A stretch of DNA of 64,000 nt from UBA685 sp049890215. GTDB taxonomy: Bacteria > Pseudomonadota > Alphaproteobacteria > Puniceispirillales > Puniceispirillaceae. How positions within the stretch are numbered: the stretch's first letter is position 1; every line of letters begins with the position of its first letter. A program made the translations under genes and the position numbers. This document shows positions 59,959 through 64,000 of this stretch, piece after piece. The DNA lies in contig JBMHBX010000049.1 of the NCBI GenBank assembly GCA_049890215.1, positions 1 to 64,000 of the forward strand, given 5' to 3'. A model generated the notes under the pieces. That model saw only the letters and a list, made by a program, of their open reading frames with translations. It had not been told where the DNA came from and ran no database searches.

Positions 59959-61677
59959 CTAGAGGTCAGCAAAAACATGTGTTTCAGATTTTGCCCCGGG
60001 GTGCGTTGTTGCCCCTGTTTCAGCTGAACCAACGGTTTGTGCGTATTTCCAGATAGTGCCTGAATTATAGTTGGTCTCGCGCGGTTGCCATTTTGCTTTG
60101 CGCGCTGCCAGTTCATCATCGCTCAGATCAACTGAAATATCACCTGTATTGGCATTGATTGTGATCATATCGCCATCTTGCAACAAGCCGATTGGCCCGC
60201 CCACTGCGGCTTCTGGCCCAACATGGCCAATACAAAACCCTCTGGTTGCGCCAGAAAAACGACCATCTGTGATAAGCGCGACTTTATCGCCTACACCTTG
60301 ACCATATAAAGCTGCGGTGGTGGCAAGCATTTCACGCATACCCGGGCCGCCTTTTGGCCCTTCATAGCGGATAACCAAAACCTCACCTTCTTTATAGGTG
60401 CGGTCCTGCACTGCCTGAAACGCCTCTTCTTCGCTGTCAAAACATCTGGCAGGGCCTGTGAATTCAAGGACTTTCATGCCGGCAACTTTCACAATGGCAC
60501 CTTCAGGCGCCAAATTGCCGCGCAGCCCTACGACACCACCAGTCGGTGATAATGGCGTTGTTGTCGGATAAACCACTTTCTGATCAGTCGGGAATTGAAC
60601 ATCTGCTAAATTTTCAGCCATTGTTTTGCCTGTGACAGTGATGCAATCACCATGCAAATAGCCACCATCCAGCAAGGCCTTCATCAAGACAGGCACTCCG
60701 CCAATCTCATACATATCACGCGCGACAAATTTACCGCCTGGCTTCAGGTCAGCAATATAAGGTGTGCGTTTGAAGATCTCAGCAACGTCATGAAGGTCAA
60801 ACGAAATACCACATTCAGAGGCCAAAGCAGGCAAATGCAATGCAGCATTGGTAGACCCGCCTGTTGCTGCGACAACAGTGGCGGCGTTCTCAAACGCTTT
60901 GCGTGTCAGAATATCACGCGGACGCAGATTTTTTGCAACCAACTCCATCACCACGCGGCCAGAATGATAAGCATATTCATCACGCGTCTCATAAGGTGCC
61001 GGTGCACCGGCTGAGCCAGGAAGTGCCAGACCAATCGCTTCTGAGACACAAGCCATTGTATTGGCTGTGAATTGCCCCCCGCAAGAGCCTGCAGACGGAC
61101 ATGCCACACATTCAAGTTCATGAAGGTCTTCATCTGACATATTACCTGCCTGATGAGCGCCGACTGCTTCGAAAACATCCTGAACAGTCACATCTTTATC
61201 TTTGAATCTGCCCGGCAAAATAGAACCACCATACATGAAGACAGATGGCACATTCAAACGTGCCATGGCCATCATCACACCTGGCAGAGATTTATCACAA
61301 CCTGCCAAGCCAACAACAGCATCATAGCAATGTCCGCGGACAGTCAATTCGATTGAATCTGCAATGACTTCACGGCTGACAAGAGATGACTTCATCCCCT
61401 CATGGCCCATTGCAATGCCGTCTGTGACTGTGATTGTCGTAAATTCGCGGGGCGTTCCGTCATGTTCACGCACACCTCTTTTGGCTGCCTGAGCCTGCCT
61501 TGCAAGTGCGATATTACATGGTGCAGCTTCATTCCAGGTAGACACAACGCCAACGAGCGGCTGTGCGATTTCTTCTTCTGTCATGCCCATTGCATAATAA
61601 AATGCTCTGTGAGGTGCACTTTTGGCGCCAACCGATACATGACGGCTTGGCAGATTTGATTTGTCAAATTTAGTCAT
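59959..61677 (-). CDS. ilvD: dihydroxy-acid dehydratase
   Basis: IlvD makes 2-keto acids for valine, leucine and isoleucine and needs an iron-sulfur cluster. From the ATG at 61677, preceded by AGGGAAG, it is about 572 residues with the signature LAGCDKSLPGVMMAMARL, the cluster-region cysteines in ACPSAGSCGGQFTANTMAC, and GRFSGATRGFCIGHVGPEA near the C terminus. Three conserved cysteine regions are complete. It lies 90 bp after valS, linking synthesis and charging of valine. Confidence 0.95.
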   Translation of the reverse strand: MTKFDKSNLPSRHVSVGAKSAPHRAFYYAMGMTEEEIAQPLVGVVSTWNEAAPCNIALARQAQAAKRGVREHDGTPREFTTITVTDGIAMGHEGMKSSLVSREVIADSIELTVRGHCYDAVVGLAGCDKSLPGVMMAMARLNVPSVFMYGGSILPGRFKDKDVTVQDVFEAVGAHQAGNMSDEDLHELECVACPSAGSCGGQFTANTMACVSEAIGLALPGSAGAPAPYETRDEYAYHSGRVVMELVAKNLRPRDILTRKAFENAATVVAATGGSTNAALHLPALASECGISFDLHDVAEIFKRTPYIADLKPGGKFVARDMYEIGGVPVLMKALLDGGYLHGDCITVTGKTMAENLADVQFPTDQKVVYPTTTPLSPTGGVVGLRGNLAPEGAIVKVAGMKVLEFTGPARCFDSEEEAFQAVQDRTYKEGEVLVIRYEGPKGGPGMREMLATTAALYGQGVGDKVALITDGRFSGATRGFCIGHVGPEAAVGGPIGLLQDGDMITINANTGDISVDLSDDELAARKAKWQPRETNYNSGTIWKYAQTVGSAETGATTHPGAKSETHVFADL

Positions 61678-61766
61678 TACATTTCTTCCCTTATCGCCCT
61701 TTATAAAGGCTAGCTTAATTGATATTACAATGGCTTTGCGCCAGAACAACTGATTTTTAACGCCGC

Positions 61767-64000
61767 CTATTCATCAAGACGCAAAAGCGCAGACATTAAG
61801 CCTGATTTGCGCGTTTCCTCATCTTCCAGCCTCTGCTTATTCTCTTCCACCACTGCGGCAGGTGCTTTGGCAACAAAACTCTCATTATTCAGCTTTTTAG
61901 AGATCTTTTCGATTTCAGCATCAGTTTGCGCAATTTCTTTTTGCAAACGCTCTCTTTCAGCGCCAAAATCCAAAATATCGGCAAGTGGCATGGCCAAATC
62001 AACACCTGCAATTGTTGAACGTGCCGATTGTTTTGGCATTTCTGCCTCATGAGCGCTGATAGCACTGACTCTGGCAAGGCGCAGGATAGAGGCCTCCATC
62101 TCAGAGATAACAAGGCTCTGCGCCTCTGACATATGGCGGAGAAGCAAATCTGGTTTTGCAGATAACGGAATATTCATTTCAGCGCGCATGGTGCGAATTT
62201 CTGAAATCACATCAATAACAAAATCAATATTCGTCTTTTGAGTGATAGCCGGAATGGAAGGCCAGCTAGCTGAAATCATCATCTCGTCTGAGCCAAATAT
62301 CTTTTTGTTCAGCTCTTCTGTGATAAAGGGCATCATGGGATGTAAAATATGAAGCGCCTTATGCAATATCGCAACGGCCGTTGCTCTGGTCTCATCTGAT
62401 TCTTTGATAACCGGCTTAATGAATTCAAGATACCAGTCACAATAGCTATGCCAGATAAAATGATAGATATGGTCTGCGGCTTCATTGAAGCGATAGGCTT
62501 CTAAGGCTTTTGAGACAGCATCGCTCACCTCTGCAAGCTGGCCTACGATCCATTTATTAACTGGCAAAGAAACAGAACCAAGGTCAAATTCAGCCTGTGT
62601 TCTGCCAGATAATTCGTTAAATTCCAAAAAGCGGGAGGCATTCCAAATCTTTGTTGCAAAGTTACGATAACTTTCGACACGTGTGACAGATAATTTAAGG
62701 TCACGCCCCTGCGCTGCCATGGCGCACATGGTAAATCGAAGCGCATCTGCACCGTAATCTTTTGTCAAATCAAGAGGGTCTAGCACATTGCCTTTTGATT
62801 TTGACATTTTCTGACCTTTTTCATCACGCACAAGCGCATGAATATAGACCTCTTTGAACGGCACTTCATCATCCATGATATACATGCTCATCATCATCAT
62901 TCTGGCAACCCAGAAAAAGATGATATCAAAACCAGTAACCAGAACATCGCCGGGGTAATAGCGCTTTAATTCAGGGGTATCATCTGGCCAGCCAATGGTC
63001 GAAAAAGGCCATAAGGCGCTTGAAAACCATGTATCAAGAACATCATCATCCTGTGTGATAACCACATCCTTGCCATAATGCGTATTTGCGGCGGCTTGCG
63101 CTTCTTGTTGCGTCATTTCAACAAAGGCAGTTCCGTCAGGTCCGTACCAGGCAGGTATCCTGTGCCCCCACCATAGCTGGCGCGAGACACACCATGGCTG
63201 AATATTGCGCATCCATTCAAAATAGGTCTTTGACCATCTTTCAGGCACAAATTTTGTACGCCCCTCTTCAACGGCTTTTATCGCAGGAATTGCTAATTGT
63301 GCGGCGTCTACATACCACTGGTCCATTAACCATGGCTCAACAGCCACACCAGACCGGTCACCGTGAGGCATAGACATCTGGTTATCTTCAATCTCACCAA
63401 CAAGACCAAGCGCTTCCATATCAGCGATGATAGCTTTACGCGCTTCAAATCTGTCCAGCCCCTGATAGGCCTCAGGGCCGTTTTCATTGATAGCAGCGTG
63501 CTGATCAAAAATATTCAGCAATTCAAGGTTATGACGTTTGCCGACCTCAAAATCGTTAAAATCATGAGCGGGCGTGATTTTCACAGCGCCAGTCCCTTTT
63601 TCAGGATCAGAATAGCTGTCAGCGATGATCGGTATTTCACGCCCGACAAGCGGCAATGTAACGGTTTTTCCCACTAAATCTGCATAACGTTCATCATCAG
63701 GGTGCACTGCGACTGCCATATCACCCAGCATTGTTTCCGGACGTGTGGTTGCCACGGTGATAAACCGCCCTTCTTCACCAGTCACCGGATAATGCAGCTG
63801 CCACATTTTGCCGACCATCTCTTTTTGTTCGACCTCAAGGTCAGAAATAGCCGTCAATAGCTTTGGATCCCAATTGACAAGGCGCTTGTCACGGTAAATC
63901 AAACCGTCTTTGTGCAGTTTCACAAAGATTTTACGAACAGCGGCTGACAAACCATCATCCATTGTAAAGCGGCTTCGTTGCCAATCTGCTGTGACCCCAA
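61767..64000 (-). CDS. valS: valyl-tRNA synthetase, C-terminal part (5' end outside the window)
   Basis: The reading frame is open to the window edge, so the N terminus with the HIGH motif is missing. The visible 740 or so residues hold the editing domain (TRPETMLGDMAVAVHPDD), GHRIPAWYG, DVLDTWFSSALWPFSTIGWP, the second signature KMSKSKGNVLDPL, the anticodon-binding region, and a C-terminal coiled coil with a Lys/Glu-rich run that ends EDEETRKSGLMSALLRLDE. All motifs are normal. It is upstream of ilvD on the same strand. Confidence 0.95.
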   Translation of the reverse strand, partial: GVTADWQRSRFTMDDGLSAAVRKIFVKLHKDGLIYRDKRLVNWDPKLLTAISDLEVEQKEMVGKMWQLHYPVTGEEGRFITVATTRPETMLGDMAVAVHPDDERYADLVGKTVTLPLVGREIPIIADSYSDPEKGTGAVKITPAHDFNDFEVGKRHNLELLNIFDQHAAINENGPEAYQGLDRFEARKAIIADMEALGLVGEIEDNQMSMPHGDRSGVAVEPWLMDQWYVDAAQLAIPAIKAVEEGRTKFVPERWSKTYFEWMRNIQPWCVSRQLWWGHRIPAWYGPDGTAFVEMTQQEAQAAANTHYGKDVVITQDDDVLDTWFSSALWPFSTIGWPDDTPELKRYYPGDVLVTGFDIIFFWVARMMMMSMYIMDDEVPFKEVYIHALVRDEKGQKMSKSKGNVLDPLDLTKDYGADALRFTMCAMAAQGRDLKLSVTRVESYRNFATKIWNASRFLEFNELSGRTQAEFDLGSVSLPVNKWIVGQLAEVSDAVSKALEAYRFNEAADHIYHFIWHSYCDWYLEFIKPVIKESDETRATAVAILHKALHILHPMMPFITEELNKKIFGSDEMMISASWPSIPAITQKTNIDFVIDVISEIRTMRAEMNIPLSAKPDLLLRHMSEAQSLVISEMEASILRLARVSAISAHEAEMPKQSARSTIAGVDLAMPLADILDFGAERERLQKEIAQTDAEIEKISKKLNNESFVAKAPAAVVEENKQRLEDEETRKSGLMSALLRLDE

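Overview
The window is a stretch of alphaproteobacterial chromosome with moderate to low G+C, probably from a free-living marine lineage of the SAR116 (Puniceispirillales) kind. The class follows from gene order: dgt-argS-SPOR-scpAB-tatABC-serS-surE-pcm-LysM/M23, then DUF815, yajC-secDF, an MTH938 gene and a phytoene-synthase-like gene; rlpA-dacC-tmk-holB-metG-tatD-MBL; hom-recJ; and a bacterial NDUFS4-like gene. The finer placement is a guess from composition and gene content. Coding density is very high, many genes overlap or abut, and I see no insertion sequence, prophage or CRISPR array.

Layout. 0.1-5 kb: a hydratase, an Asp/Glu racemase, homoserine dehydrogenase and RecJ. 5-11 kb: tRNA-Glu, a cold-shock protein, a methyltransferase, three very small proteins, a SufU-like scaffold, NhaA, a histone-deacetylase-family hydrolase, a Tat-exported DUF192 protein, tRNA-Pro, an NDUFS4-like protein and tRNA-Arg. 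11-14.7 kb: an MDR oxidoreductase, an HglS/YdcJ-type 2-oxoadipate dioxygenase, tRNA-Ser and MltB. 14.7-21.9 kb: the cell-wall/replication/translation operon rlpA-dacC-tmk-holB-metG-tatD-MBL. 21.9-26 kb: an unusual accessory island with a Cys-rich type IV pilin-like protein, a large secreted protein built of tandem ~65-residue Cys repeats, and two tiny secreted proteins, closed by a strong terminator. 26-29.5 kb: a TPP riboswitch driving thiBPQ. 29.5-33.2 kb: an M48 peptidase and a DUF898 membrane protein with a Pro/Gln-repeat tail, a small orphan gene and a DUF3833 lipoprotein. 33.3-37.3 kb: tRNA-Lys, coaD, gyrA, ssb. 37.5-41.8 kb: uvrA and trmFO. 41.8-58.6 kb: the long reverse-strand export and chromosome cluster. 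58.7-64 kb: erpA and xth, then ilvD and the C-terminal part of valS.

How it fits together. The Sec accessory proteins (YajC, SecD, SecF) and the complete Tat translocase lie a few kilobases apart, and one Tat client candidate (the DUF192 protein) is in the same window. MltB, RlpA, the PBP5-like carboxypeptidase, the SPOR protein and the LysM/M23 lipoprotein form an envelope and division set. Three homologues of mitochondrial complex I factors (NDUFS4, NDUFAF3 and NDUFAF6 types) are present.

The part least explained by known families is the 21.9-26 kb pilin and Cys-repeat island. Other points worth a second look are the lysine/alanine repeat tails on both TatA and TatB, a TPP riboswitch with a visible Shine-Dalgarno-sequestering hairpin, terminator-like hairpins in the csp leader and between yajC and secD, and an FbpC-type ATPase inserted in the scp-tat cluster where nagZ is missing.
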